DNA of 64,000 bases from Aquipluma nitroreducens (GCF_009689585.1 NZ_AP018694.1:4641501-4705500), one strand, 5' to 3'. Numbered from the stretch's first letter, positions 45,201-54,725 are shown. The notes: generated by a model from the letters alone, not told the origin. Program-made: numbers and translations.

Positions 45201-45606
45201 TTCTGATGGCGCCATGCCACAAGCTATTGCAGGCGATTTCTGGAGAGAAGACCGTACTGACGCTTTTTATCCGGCTCCTTATAATCAAGCAGGAAGTGGT
45301 ACAACTTTAAATATGCAGGTTCAGTCAAGATATTTGCTTAACATGGCTTATCTGCGTATCAAGAATATTACAGTAGGTTACAGCTTACCTTCAAGTATGC
45401 TGAAGAAAATTTATGTTTCGAAATTGCGTGTTTATGCAGCTTTGGAAAATTTCTTCACATTTGATCATCTTCGAAATCTTCCAATAGATCCTGAAGCAAT
45501 TAATGGATATTCATTATGGAATACGGATAACTATAATCTGGGTCGCACTGGAGTTGGCGTTCCTACATTTAAGAGTGCGTCAGTAGGTCTTCAATTGAAC
45601 TTCTAA
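42214..45606 (+). CDS. susC: SusC/RagA family TonB-dependent outer-membrane transporter
   Basis: 1130 residues. Signal peptide ending T-M-A-Q, CarboxypepD_reg-like domain (about 24-100: V-S-G-V-I-R-E-K...L-P-G-V-S-V...V-S-Y-I-G), plug with I-E-S-I-S-V-L-K-D-A-A-S-S-S-I-Y-G-A-K-A-A-F-style motif, and a long beta-barrel ending in L-Q-L-N-F with the terminal phenylalanine. Imports oligomers across the outer membrane with the SusD lipoprotein encoded 12 bp downstream. No STN domain, so no direct anti-sigma signalling. Its first 45 residues and upstream DNA are very similar to those of the second susC, pointing to duplication. Likely cargo: muropeptides or glycan strands. Confidence 0.95.
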   Translation: MKKTVVLIFILCMIVQLTMAQKRSVSGVIREKSTNETLPGVSVLEKGTKNGTITNVDGKYEISVNEGATLVVSYIGLKTQEVKVGNSSTINVNLESSVEQIDEIEVRVGYGSQKKANLTGAVANVDTKELEARPIADVGRGLQGMTPGLSVVIPSGEIGSDPIMKIRGQFGSLKGGASPLILLDNVEIPSIQMVNPDDIESISVLKDAASSSIYGAKAAFGVILITSKKGAKTESVNVSYSGNLSFQNISKKMEMGGIDALEYSVSAFERVGGTVAGAFWQVTREGYEKAKVWQQKYAGVVKPNDPMLYGRDWYVDANGRKIGLRTYDPYDYMIKEWTPTQTHNLSVNGRSGKTDYNIGFGYLDQTGMIKPAKKDDFKRYNGSIRVGTDVTNWLRVTAGAMYSKRNKQYAYATSSTTADPWLYLYRWSALYPMTTEDGDPLRSPAFEMAAANTAFQETNYTSLNGGVVITPLKDWKINFDYTHANQEYITKRPGTRFTARDTWSSAIAKNDANGNRIYMNDAGEVVNSTDPGAMAAYQLAMSTYTGIGANPDHVYRYAKNDQWNTTNLNTTYDLTVNDFHKFKFMAGMNSVSWVNAYNWTQTTQLVDYTNPQFDLAYGTQTGSGGEYWESQLGFFGRVNYSYKEKYLLEGNLRYDGTSKFPTAMKWRYFPSFSLGWRINEETWMEWSKSFLSALKARGSWGTIGDQSVPGSLYVPTMTGATNNWLVGGARVYQFGTPGAVSSSVTWQDITTLDLGLDARMFNSELGASFDWYRRDTENMIVPLEGIPVTYGTGAPQSNYGSLRTNGIEVQLDYNHRFKNGIGINLVATLADSKTTITKYGTTNSIDNWYVGKTYGEIWGYETDRLYQKSDFSYDSAGKLIKVTSKDGYKVNQLADANSATQGRLQAGNFVFGPGDVKFKDLNGDGVINPGNRLIKNANGDPDYGDLKVIGNNTPRYEYSFRAGMDYKGFDASIFIQGVGKRDVWGDGFLAIPGYNSSDGAMPQAIAGDFWREDRTDAFYPAPYNQAGSGTTLNMQVQSRYLLNMAYLRIKNITVGYSLPSSMLKKIYVSKLRVYAALENFFTFDHLRNLPIDPEAINGYSLWNTDNYNLGRTGVGVPTFKSASVGLQLNF

Positions 45607-45618
45607 AAATTAAGAATC

Positions 45619-47460
45619 ATGAAAAAGTATATATTCATTTTATTAGCAGTAGTTTCCCTCGTTTTTAGCAGTTGTGATGATTACCTCGACAAACCATCAT
45701 TAACAACTATGAATGATGCTAACTACTGGACAAACGAGAATAACCTTCGTTTATTTGCGAACGGTTTTTACACCAACTACTTTGTTGGTTATAATTCAGG
45801 TTTCACGGTTGACTATGCGCCTCTCCGTGGCTATTATTTTGCCGATGATTTTGCGACTTCAGGAAAACAGATCAATTTTGAAACCCAGGCTCCTGAATCA
45901 CGTTATCCAACAACAACAAATCAGGAATTAGCTGAATGGTTGGTTACCTATGCCGGCCCAACCTGGAATTTTTCATGGGTTCGGAAATCCAACCTGTTCC
46001 TCGAAAGGATCGAAGCAATGAAAGATAAACAGATTACGACCAGCGTTTATCAGCATTGGAGCGCCGTTGCACGTTTTTTTAGGGGATTTGAATACAGTCG
46101 TTTGGTTAGTGTATTTGGCGATGTGCCTTATTTCGATAAGGTGATTGGCGATTCGGAACTTGATTTGATGTTCAAAGACCGGGACAGCAGAACTGTGGTT
46201 ATGGACAAGGTGTACGACGATTTTGCATATGTTTTGGATAATATGCGACTTTCTGACGGAAATGCTCAGTATTTAAATAAATACATTGCTGCAGGCTTTA
46301 TTTCACGGTTTATGTTGTTTGAGGGAACCTGGCAAAAGTATCATTTGAATAATACCGAAAAGGCAAAAAAATATCTTGATCTGGCTGTAAAAGCTGCCGA
46401 TCTGGTCATGAAATCAGGCAAATATTCTTTTACCAGCGATTTCCGTTCACTTTTCGGATCTCAGGATTTAGCTAACAACAAGGAAGTGATTCTTTACAGA
46501 GCTTATGATGCAGCTGTATCGCCGGCTGTAACACACGCTATCGCTTCTTACTCCAATTTATATGAAAGCCAGAGTACAGCGCCAAACTTAAAATTAGCTA
46601 AATCATTTGTTTGTACCGATGGTAAACCATACAAATTATCAGACGTCGCAAATGCCGATAAATTGGACATCAAAAATATGGTTGCTACCCGTGATCCTCG
46701 TTTTGAAGCAACATTCTGGGATGCACCTAAAAAAGAGTCAGGTACATTGTTGTATGCTTGTAAATTCATTGATCGTGAGGGTGTGAAGCAATATCCAGGG
46801 CCTTATACACCAATGTATGGTTCGAGTACAAATACGAACGACGCACCTGTAATGCGTTTGGCTGAAGTGGTTTTAAACTGGATTGAAGCTAAAGCTGAAT
46901 TGGCTACTATGGGTGGTGGTGCTGTTGTTCAGGCCGATATTGATGCTTCGATTAATGCAATTCGCAGTCGTCCGCTTGATGCCACTGCAATCGCAAAAGG
47001 TATTAAAAAAACAGCTGCTTTATCATTGGCCAGTCTTCCTGATGATCCTGATCGTGACTCTGATGTTCCAGCACTGATTTGGGAAATCCGCCGCGAACGT
47101 CGCATGGAGTTTGTTTTCGAGCACACTCGTCTGATGGATATTAAACGTTGGAAGAAGATCGATTACATGAAAAATACAGATCCTGACAACCTTCTGGGTT
47201 TATGGATTAATTTTCAGACTGAATTTCCTGAATTCCTTGTAGCTTCGAAAAAAGATAAATTAAAGGTAAAAAAGACTGATGGTACTGTTGTCACATACGA
47301 TGGAACCAATGGTGCTGATATGGTGGGTTATTACGTTCCTGAAAATGTTTCGAACAGGGATGCATTTACCGATAGGGTTTATTTGGCTCCGGTTGGAAAT
47401 ACCCAGATAAGCGAATACAAGATTAAGGGTTATACATTAACTCAAACTCCGGGTTGGTAG
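45619..47460 (+). CDS. susD: SusD/RagB family surface glycan-binding lipoprotein
   Basis: 613 residues. Lipobox V-F-S-S-C (C19), then the typical D-D-Y-L-D-K-P-S and N-D-A-N-Y-W-T-N-E-N-N-L start, TPR-like helices, and a C-terminal R-R-E-R-R-M-E-F-V-F-E-H-T-R-L-M-D-I-K-R-W signature of RagB/SusD. It forms the lid of the SusC barrel at the cell surface and selects the cargo. Ends 25 bp before a strong terminator. Confidence 0.95.
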   Translation: MKKYIFILLAVVSLVFSSCDDYLDKPSLTTMNDANYWTNENNLRLFANGFYTNYFVGYNSGFTVDYAPLRGYYFADDFATSGKQINFETQAPESRYPTTTNQELAEWLVTYAGPTWNFSWVRKSNLFLERIEAMKDKQITTSVYQHWSAVARFFRGFEYSRLVSVFGDVPYFDKVIGDSELDLMFKDRDSRTVVMDKVYDDFAYVLDNMRLSDGNAQYLNKYIAAGFISRFMLFEGTWQKYHLNNTEKAKKYLDLAVKAADLVMKSGKYSFTSDFRSLFGSQDLANNKEVILYRAYDAAVSPAVTHAIASYSNLYESQSTAPNLKLAKSFVCTDGKPYKLSDVANADKLDIKNMVATRDPRFEATFWDAPKKESGTLLYACKFIDREGVKQYPGPYTPMYGSSTNTNDAPVMRLAEVVLNWIEAKAELATMGGGAVVQADIDASINAIRSRPLDATAIAKGIKKTAALSLASLPDDPDRDSDVPALIWEIRRERRMEFVFEHTRLMDIKRWKKIDYMKNTDPDNLLGLWINFQTEFPEFLVASKKDKLKVKKTDGTVVTYDGTNGADMVGYYVPENVSNRDAFTDRVYLAPVGNTQISEYKIKGYTLTQTPGW

Positions 47461-47484
47461 GGAGTTTTAAGTCATAGAATAGTT

Positions 47485-47524
47485 ATTCACCGGGTGATTT
47501 TTAATCATCCGGTGAATTTTTTTT
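47485..47524 (+). terminator. Terminator after the first susCD pair
   Basis: A 15-bp stem with one mismatch (ATTCACCGGGTGATT with AATCATCCGGTGAAT) followed by eight T. The next gene starts only 15 bp later. Confidence 0.85.
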
Positions 47525-47538
47525 AACGCTTTGCAAAC

Positions 47539-49386
47539 ATGGATTTTATGAGACACTTATTCCTGTTTTTTCTTTGCTTTTTCCTGATTCAGGCACAGGC
47601 TCAAACATTTCGTTTTGCCCATGTTACCGATACACACGTAGGAGGAAGCACTGGCGCTGAAGACCTTATCAGAACTGTTGATGACATTAATGGGCAAAAT
47701 GATCTCGATTTTGTGATTTTGTCGGGCGATGTGACTGAATTTGGCTCAGAGAAAGAACTTCTCGAAGCCAAATCCATTCTTAGTAAGCTCAACAAACCGT
47801 ACTATGTTACACCGGGAAATCACGATTCGAAATGGTCGGAAAGTGGAAACAACGATTTTGTCCGCATTTTTGGTGCTGAAAGTTTTTCATTCGAAAAAAA
47901 CGGATTTTTATTTATTGGTACAGCCAGTGGTCCCAATATGCGGATGGCTCCGGGGCTTGTTCCACGGGAGCAAATTGTTTTTCTGGAATCGATTCTGAAG
48001 AACATGAAAGATCAGAAACAGCCCATCATTTTTATCAATCACTATCCGCTCGATGAGTCCTTGTCGAATTGGTATGAGGTGATTGATTTGCTCAAAACCC
48101 GAAATGTCCAGGTGAGTTTACTTGGGCATGGGCACACTAACAAGTTGTTCGATTTTGAGGGAATTCCTGGAATAATGGGACGTTCTAATCTTCGGGCAAA
48201 AAATGAAATTGGTGGCTATAGCATCGTTACAGTCACTCCAGATACGATGTATTATGCAGAACGCACTCCTGGCGTAAAAACCTTACCAAATTGGTGCAAG
48301 GTACCATTTAGTTTGAAAGAGTATCAGCAAGAACAACGGAAATGGCCTCGTCCTGATTTCTCGGTGAATGAGAAATACCCACAGGTAAAGGTAAAATGGC
48401 AATTTCAGGAAAGTAGCGATATCGGAACCGGTATTTCTGTTTCGGGTAAACTAGCTGTTTATGCCAATACCAAAGGCGAAATAGTGGTAGTAAGTCAAAA
48501 GTCTGGAAAACTCCTCTGGCGCTTCTCAACTTCAGGGAAAATATATTCTATACCGGCAATAAACAATGGTCTGGTAGTTTGTGCATCAACTGATAATACT
48601 ATTTACTGTCTGAACCTAAAAACAGGCAAGCTGCAGTGGAAATTCAAAACAGGAAAACCTATTGTTGGCTCGCCTGCTATCGATAGCGAAACTGTTTTTA
48701 TTGGTTCCTCTGAAGGAATTTTTCGGGCAATCGATCTGAAAACAGGGAAGCTAAAGTGGCAATTTGTTCAGGTAAAGAATTTTGTTGAATCAAAACCACT
48801 GATTTATGAGAATGCCGTTTATTTCGGTTCGTGGGGAAACGTGTTTTATGCGTTAGATCAGCAAACCGGAAAACTTCTTTGGAAACGTGAGAAATACACT
48901 AACCGGATGCTTTCGCCAGCAGCTGTTTGGCCGGTTGCTGCCAATGGAAAAATATTCATTGTTGCTCCCGATCGTCATATGACCGCTCTGGATGCCAAAA
49001 CCGGAACTGAAATATGGGATTCAGAGAAATACTCTTGCCGCGAGTCAATTGGGATTTCTGTCGATGGCAATCTGGTTTATATCAAAAATATGACTGAGGG
49101 AAATGTGATGGCCTTCGAAACGGCTGCTTCTGAACAGAAATTAGCATGGAGCTGCCATGCCGATTTGGGATACGAAATTGGCCCGTCACCAATTGTCGAA
49201 AATGGAAATTTAATTTTTGTTCCGACCTGCAATGGGGTAGTGGTGGCTATTAGCAAAGTAACACATGAAGTAGTATGGAGATACAAATTATCGAATGCCT
49301 TGATCAATATGGTTACTCCTGTAGCGGCAAATGAAATTTTGGTAACATCGCTCGATGGCCAGGTGGCTTGTCTTCAATACGAATAA
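47539..49386 (+). CDS. Calcineurin-like phosphoesterase fused to a PQQ-type beta-propeller
   Basis: 615 residues. Signal peptide (a second ATG at 47548 gives M-R-H-L-F-L-F-F). Phosphoesterase domain about 20-250: D-T-H-V-G-G, G-D-V-T-E-F-G, T-P-G-N-H-D and G-H-G-H-T-N. From about 290 a seven-ish bladed PQQ-like propeller with repeats of the type G-K-L-x-W-x-F-x-T-G-K and V-Y-x-x-N-x-x-G-x-V. Secreted, dimetal phosphoesterase; may strip phosphate from cell-wall polymers or lipid-linked sugars, or cleave a nucleotide. Between two susCD pairs and just after a terminator, so probably separate or read-through transcription. Confidence 0.85.
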   Translation: MDFMRHLFLFFLCFFLIQAQAQTFRFAHVTDTHVGGSTGAEDLIRTVDDINGQNDLDFVILSGDVTEFGSEKELLEAKSILSKLNKPYYVTPGNHDSKWSESGNNDFVRIFGAESFSFEKNGFLFIGTASGPNMRMAPGLVPREQIVFLESILKNMKDQKQPIIFINHYPLDESLSNWYEVIDLLKTRNVQVSLLGHGHTNKLFDFEGIPGIMGRSNLRAKNEIGGYSIVTVTPDTMYYAERTPGVKTLPNWCKVPFSLKEYQQEQRKWPRPDFSVNEKYPQVKVKWQFQESSDIGTGISVSGKLAVYANTKGEIVVVSQKSGKLLWRFSTSGKIYSIPAINNGLVVCASTDNTIYCLNLKTGKLQWKFKTGKPIVGSPAIDSETVFIGSSEGIFRAIDLKTGKLKWQFVQVKNFVESKPLIYENAVYFGSWGNVFYALDQQTGKLLWKREKYTNRMLSPAAVWPVAANGKIFIVAPDRHMTALDAKTGTEIWDSEKYSCRESIGISVDGNLVYIKNMTEGNVMAFETAASEQKLAWSCHADLGYEIGPSPIVENGNLIFVPTCNGVVVAISKVTHEVVWRYKLSNALINMVTPVAANEILVTSLDGQVACLQYE

Positions 49387-49440
49387 ACTTTAGTCGGATC
49401 TATTGTGCAAATATGCTGCATTATCGTTCGAATAACTCAA

Positions 49441-49480
49441 AAAAAAGATGCCCGATAAATTCTTATCGGGCATCTTTTTT
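49441..49480 (+). terminator. Strong intrinsic terminator
   Basis: A perfect 18-bp inverted repeat (AAAAAAGATGCCCGATAA and its complement) around the loop ATTC, ending in a T run; symmetrical enough to work in both directions. Confidence 0.9.
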
Positions 49481-49844
49481 AGGTTTTTCACTTCATTCGA
49501 AATGAGAATCATTGAGTTATTATTGGAGTCGGGGATTGATTTGTCACAAACCAACCCTGGACTCAACTATTTACTTGCAAATGGCTGTTTTCCTTGTCGA
49601 AGCGAAGAATACCATTTTCTTAACGGGCAATAATGAAACGAAAAGCCTTCCTTTATTTACACATTCATCGCCATAAATGCATATAATCGCTTTGGTGTTT
49701 GGTGCGTTCTGCGCCGTCTTCAGATAGGCGTGAATTAATTTTAAATGGTATTTTGCGGCTCGGGATTGGTGAGCTATTTTTATGATTGCTTTAATTAATT
49801 GATATTCAATTGTTAAAATTCGTTAAAAATTAAATATTTAATAA
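49481..49844. other. Long non-coding gap before the second susC
   Basis: No convincing gene, RNA or repeat. One small frame (49448-49633) has no family features and overlaps the terminator; I regard it as chance. The 3' part turns AT-rich towards the susC promoter. Confidence 0.5.
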
Positions 49845-49857
49845 ATTGGTATTACAT
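49845..49857 (+). promoter_or_regulatory. Operator-like site and -33 region of the second susC
   Basis: ATTGGTATTACAT, identical to the site at 41991; the following 40 bases (ACAAAAACAT, then an AT-rich run ending TTTTTAATTTTA) are also conserved between the two leaders, and TTG to the -7-like TCTGTTTT is again 21 nt. Distance to the start codon is about 207 nt. Confidence 0.5.
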
Positions 49858-50064
49858 ATTACAAAAACATCTGTTTTTAAAATTATATTTTTAATTTTAG
49901 TCCCACAATTAAGTGCTATTCGATCGGTATATTTTAGATTTTTGCTGCGGTAGGGTCGATTTTGAATGCACTGCTCCCCCTTTTTGTGTGTGAAATAATG
50001 GTTTAGTTAATAAATTCATTCATACATATAATTCATTTCGAAGTTTAAATTTAACCAGTTTGTT

Positions 50065-53000
50065 ATGAAAAAAACGGTATCATTAATCTTTATTTTGTGC
50101 CTGATTGTCCAAATGGCATTGGCGCAAAAACGATCTGTCTCGGGAGTCGTTCGGGATAAGGTGACCAATGACCTTCTTCCTGGTGTAACAATTGTTGAAA
50201 AAGGTACTACCAATGGAACTGCCAGTAACTCCAAAGGTGAGTTTCAATTATCAGTAAATAACAATGCAACATTATCCGTAAGTTACATTGGAATGTCAAC
50301 CCAAGAAGTTAAAATTGGAGCAAGTTCAACCATCGAAGTTTTTTTGGAATCGGCTTCTGAAAAAGTTGATGAAGTTGTTGTTACAGCAATGGGCATCATG
50401 AGACAAACGAAAGCGCTGGGTTACTCTGTTCAGGATGTGAAAGGAGAGGAGTTGGTCCGCGTTAAGGAAGCTAATTTGGTGAATTCGCTAAACGGTAAAA
50501 TCGCCGGGGTAAATATCACCAATTCGGGCGGTGCTCCGGGATCTTCATCGCAGATTATCATTCGTGGAGGAACCTCGTTGTTGGGCGATAATCAGCCTTT
50601 ATTTGTGATTGACGGTGTCCCAATTGACAACTCAACCTCTTCGGGTAACTCCGGAACTGACAGGGTTACTGCTACTTCTACTTCGAGCGGTAACAGGGCA
50701 ATGGACTTAAACTCTGCTGACATCGAATCGATTTCGGTATTGAAAGGACCTGCAGCCGCAGCACTATATGGATTAAAAGCCGCTGCAGGTGCGGTTGTTA
50801 TTACGACCAAAAAGGGAAAACAAGGAGTGCCACAAATCTCAGTTAGTTCGAAAATGAAGCTTGATGCAGTTAGTCGGCTTCCGGAACAACAAGGGTTATA
50901 TGGACAAGGAAGTGGTGGCACTTTTAATGCTGATACAGGCGAGTCATGGGGAGAGAAAGTAACTTCTGGTCAGCCGTTCTATAACAACATGAAAGACTTT
51001 TTTCAGCAAGCATGGGCTTATGACGTGAATGGAAGTATTTCAGGAGGAACTGAGAATGCTAACTATTTTATGTCGGTTCAGCGTTTAGACCAAAAAGGTA
51101 TTGTACCAACTACCGATTATGTGAAGAATTCGTTCCGTTTTAACGGAGAACAGAAACGCGGTTGGTTTACAATTGGAATGAACACCAATTATATATACTC
51201 TACTACAACTAAAACGCTTACCGGCGATGGATTGTATGGAACTGGTGGTACTGGCTATATGCTGAGTATCATTAACTGGCCAAGAACTGACAACATGGCT
51301 AACTGGTCTGAAAATGGCGTTAAAAGAAGATTGTTACCTGGAGTTGCTCTGCAAGACGATATTGACAATCCAAATTGGTTGGTACGTAATAATCCGGTGA
51401 CTGAAGAATTGCATCGTTTTATTGGATCAGGTTATGTGAAGGTTTCACCGGTTAAATGGCTTGATGTAGTATATCGTGCCGGTGTCGATCATTATAATTC
51501 ATTTAATCAGAGTATTACCAGTCCGGGTGCAGCAATGATTACACCATATGATAAAGGTGCTGTATCAGAAAAACTTCGTCAAAACGATTTGTTGTCTTCA
51601 ACGTTGACGGCTTCGGCAAATCAAAAAATAAATAGTTTCGACCTGAACCTTCTGGTTGGTCATAACTATGAGCAAACAACGTATTCGAACAATACTCAAA
51701 CTGCTGTTGGAATGTTAAGCCCTGATTTTATCAGCATTAACAATGCCGCCGCTGCAAATAAAGCATTTGACAGTTATAAATCGCAAAAACGGCTGACAAG
51801 TGTATTTGGAGAATTTCGTGTGGATTATAAAAACATAGCCTTCCTTGGGGTAACTGGCCGTAACGACTGGTCATCAACTTTATCTCCTGAAAACCGTTCG
51901 TTCTTCTACCCATCATTCAACGGAAGTTTCGTGTTCACCGAGCTTCTCAATGAACGATTCAGAAATGTACTTAGTTTTGGTAAACTACGTGCATCGTGGT
52001 CGCAGGTAGGTAAAGATGCCCCTGTTTATCAAACAGCTACTTATTTAAATTCTCCTGTTACTACAATTGGTGGAGGATATAACGATAGTTGGACGGGTGG
52101 TAATCCCGATTTGAAACCTGAAACGACAACTGCTCAGGAATATGGTGTCGATTTGCGTTTCCTGAAAGGTCGATTGGGAGTTGATTTAACTTATTATACA
52201 ACAACCAGTGATGATCAGATTATTCAGCCACGTGTGAGTAACGCGATTGGTTATATTTTCAAATATGTGAATTGGGGAACTGTAGAAAATAAGGGTTATG
52301 AAATTACCGTTAATGCTGTTCCAATTCAAACTCAAAATCTGAAATGGGATTTAAACCTTAATATTTCTCACAACGATGGCAAGGTGTACAACCTTCCAAC
52401 CGGATTAGAATTGCTTTACGTTACCGATGTGCAAATTGGGCCTGCAAAACCTGCATCAGTTAATAACGGAGACTTTCTTGGTCTTACCGGTCAGAAATGG
52501 CAAAGAACAACTGATGGTCAGTTAATTTTGGATCCAAATACAGGTTACCCACTCACATCAACCGATGCAACCAAGTTGGTAGGCAACCGTGAACCCGATA
52601 TTATTCTGGGATTAAATAACAACATTGCTTACAAAAACTGGAATCTTTCATTCCTGATTGACATCCGAAAAGGTGGGGCTGTATATAATGCTACTGAATG
52701 GGCGATGATTAAAACGGGTTTAAGTAAAGAAACTGAAAAACGTGGCGAAAACTATACATTCGAGGGAGTAACACTTAATTCAACCACCGGGGCATACGAA
52801 CCCAAATCAAGTACGGTGGTATTAAACGAAAATTACTACAAGAATATTTATAGTGCTGAAGCGTCAAATTTCATTACCGATGTAAACTGGTTCAGATTAA
52901 GGACTGCTTCTCTCGGATATAAATTGCCCGATTATGTGTGCAAAAAAATCGGTTTTGTAAAGAGCATTGATGTCTCCATTATGGCAACCAATCTTTTTAT

Positions 53001-53139
53001 AATTACGAATTACAAAGGAATGGATCCTGAAGTAAGTGCAGGAGGAGCAGGAGTTGTAGGAGCAGGATCTTCAGGGATTGATTATGCCGGAGTTCCAGCA
53101 ACCCGCAGTTATTCGTTAGGTTTTAATCTTAAATTTTAA
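50065..53139 (+). CDS. susC: SusC/RagA family TonB-dependent outer-membrane transporter
   Basis: 1024 residues. Signal peptide ending M-A-L-A-Q, carboxypeptidase-regulatory-like domain, plug with N-S-A-D-I-E-S-I-S-V-L-K-G-P-A-A-A-A-L-Y-G motif, barrel ending in F-N-L-K-F. The first 45 residues nearly match the other SusC (K-R-S-V-S-G-V), whereas the barrels differ strongly, so the signal and leader were shared or copied while the cargo-binding part diverged. Acts with the SusD-like protein 11 bp downstream. Probably imports a different muropeptide or glycan class from the first pair. Confidence 0.95.
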   Translation: MKKTVSLIFILCLIVQMALAQKRSVSGVVRDKVTNDLLPGVTIVEKGTTNGTASNSKGEFQLSVNNNATLSVSYIGMSTQEVKIGASSTIEVFLESASEKVDEVVVTAMGIMRQTKALGYSVQDVKGEELVRVKEANLVNSLNGKIAGVNITNSGGAPGSSSQIIIRGGTSLLGDNQPLFVIDGVPIDNSTSSGNSGTDRVTATSTSSGNRAMDLNSADIESISVLKGPAAAALYGLKAAAGAVVITTKKGKQGVPQISVSSKMKLDAVSRLPEQQGLYGQGSGGTFNADTGESWGEKVTSGQPFYNNMKDFFQQAWAYDVNGSISGGTENANYFMSVQRLDQKGIVPTTDYVKNSFRFNGEQKRGWFTIGMNTNYIYSTTTKTLTGDGLYGTGGTGYMLSIINWPRTDNMANWSENGVKRRLLPGVALQDDIDNPNWLVRNNPVTEELHRFIGSGYVKVSPVKWLDVVYRAGVDHYNSFNQSITSPGAAMITPYDKGAVSEKLRQNDLLSSTLTASANQKINSFDLNLLVGHNYEQTTYSNNTQTAVGMLSPDFISINNAAAANKAFDSYKSQKRLTSVFGEFRVDYKNIAFLGVTGRNDWSSTLSPENRSFFYPSFNGSFVFTELLNERFRNVLSFGKLRASWSQVGKDAPVYQTATYLNSPVTTIGGGYNDSWTGGNPDLKPETTTAQEYGVDLRFLKGRLGVDLTYYTTTSDDQIIQPRVSNAIGYIFKYVNWGTVENKGYEITVNAVPIQTQNLKWDLNLNISHNDGKVYNLPTGLELLYVTDVQIGPAKPASVNNGDFLGLTGQKWQRTTDGQLILDPNTGYPLTSTDATKLVGNREPDIILGLNNNIAYKNWNLSFLIDIRKGGAVYNATEWAMIKTGLSKETEKRGENYTFEGVTLNSTTGAYEPKSSTVVLNENYYKNIYSAEASNFITDVNWFRLRTASLGYKLPDYVCKKIGFVKSIDVSIMATNLFIITNYKGMDPEVSAGGAGVVGAGSSGIDYAGVPATRSYSLGFNLKF

Positions 53140-53150
53140 GAAATAAGCAT

Positions 53151-54725
53151 ATGAGAAAGTTAACACTAATATTTCTGGTAACGATAGGTTTAATTGTCAC
53201 TTCGTGTGATTATAATCTGGATATAAATACATCACCCAATACACCCCAAACGGCTTCGCCAGACTTACGCCTTCCCAGTATTCTGAGCTATACCATGGAT
53301 ATTTATGGAAGCCACGGCATCCGGACTGCCATGCTGTGCCAACAAATGGGATACATTTACAGTGCCAACGCAAGATACTACGAATTACAGAATTGGCATT
53401 TCCTGAATAACGCGGATACCTATGTATGGCAATCGTGGTACATCTATAGCTGGATTAATATTTCAAAAATGATAACTGATGCCGAAGCTGCTGAAGCCTG
53501 GCATTATGTTGGCGTAGGTAAAATTATGCAGGCTTTTGGTTGTGGGTTTGTAGTTGATGCATACGGTATTATGGCTTATCAGCAAGGCTTATCCGATGCA
53601 ACTTTTCTGCCTGATTACGATGATGCGGAATATGTTTACAGCCAGATTCTTCCGTTGTGTGACGAAGCTATTGCCGATCTTCAAAAGACTCAGGCTGCTA
53701 CTGCTCCTTTGTTAAGCGCTGGTGATATTATTTACAAGGGAGATACTCAAAAATGGATCAAATTTGCCTATGGTGTTAAAGCCAGATTGATGAGCCATTT
53801 GTCTAAAAAGACGAAAGGAACAGACTTATTGCAATACAACCCGGATGCAATTTTGAGCTTGTTGTCAAAATCTTTCGCATCCAATGCAGATGATGCCGAG
53901 TTAAAATATCTGGTTAGTACTGTTTCGAATCAGAATGCAATTCAGTATCAAAATACAACTGCAAGTGTTAAGCCTGGTAAACTTTGGACTCAATACTTAT
54001 TGAATACCTTACCAGGAACAGGTAATAGTTGGAATAGCGGAGTAGAAGATCCTCGTGCAAAAAAGCTGATTCCTAAGATCACTTCAGGAACAAATATTGG
54101 CAAATACAGTTACGGAGTTGATCTTACAACTACAGATGTAGATCCGAAATCGACCAACGCAAATTATGTGGGATTGAAATCGACGGACAGCAACAAGCTT
54201 TTTTATACCCAACAAGATTCGCCTTTCGATTACATGACTTATTCTGAAGCCAAGTTTATTGCGGCTGAGGTTTATTTCAGGAAGGGAAGTAAAACAGAAG
54301 CGCTTGCTGCTTATAAAGAAGCAATCAAAGCAAACATCGATAAGTTAGGCTGTACCCCTGCCGAAAGGGATGCATTTCTTTCAAGTGCCGCTGTAGCTCA
54401 AACTGCCGATGAATTAACGCTTAGCCACATCATGATTCAGAAATACATCACACTTACTTACAGTCCTGAAGTCTGGACCGACTTAAGAAGATGTGATTAT
54501 TGTACCGATGCATCAGGCGTTTATAATGAAACTACCGGGGTTTATAAAGGATTTGATCGTCCGAAATTTGCCTATGCCCTAAACTTCCCAACTTCAAAAG
54601 ATTATATACGCAGGTACCAGATGGCATACATGGAACGCGATTACAACGCGGAAAAAGTTCGCCCATTTGGTGTATTTGACACTGATTATATGACTAAACC
54701 CGTTTGGTGGGACATTGTAAAATAA
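53151..54725 (+). CDS. susD: SusD-like outer-membrane lipoprotein (SusD-like_2 type)
   Basis: 524 residues. Lipobox I-V-T-S-C (C19), then D-Y-N-L-D-I-N-T-S-P-N-T-P-Q-T-A, the characteristic start of the SusD-like_2 (SusD/RagB nutrient-binding) subfamily, and helical TPR-type core. Belongs to a different SusD branch from the first pair, again implying distinct cargo. The C-terminal V-W-W-D-I-V-K end and W-T-D-L-R-R-C-D-Y are family-like. Followed by a hairpin at 54747-54779. Confidence 0.92.
   Translation: MRKLTLIFLVTIGLIVTSCDYNLDINTSPNTPQTASPDLRLPSILSYTMDIYGSHGIRTAMLCQQMGYIYSANARYYELQNWHFLNNADTYVWQSWYIYSWINISKMITDAEAAEAWHYVGVGKIMQAFGCGFVVDAYGIMAYQQGLSDATFLPDYDDAEYVYSQILPLCDEAIADLQKTQAATAPLLSAGDIIYKGDTQKWIKFAYGVKARLMSHLSKKTKGTDLLQYNPDAILSLLSKSFASNADDAELKYLVSTVSNQNAIQYQNTTASVKPGKLWTQYLLNTLPGTGNSWNSGVEDPRAKKLIPKITSGTNIGKYSYGVDLTTTDVDPKSTNANYVGLKSTDSNKLFYTQQDSPFDYMTYSEAKFIAAEVYFRKGSKTEALAAYKEAIKANIDKLGCTPAERDAFLSSAAVAQTADELTLSHIMIQKYITLTYSPEVWTDLRRCDYCTDASGVYNETTGVYKGFDRPKFAYALNFPTSKDYIRRYQMAYMERDYNAEKVRPFGVFDTDYMTKPVWWDIVK

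Noticed and set aside
49448-49633. A 61-codon frame in the gap before the second susC
   Set aside because: Begins inside a terminator hairpin and has no recognisable features.
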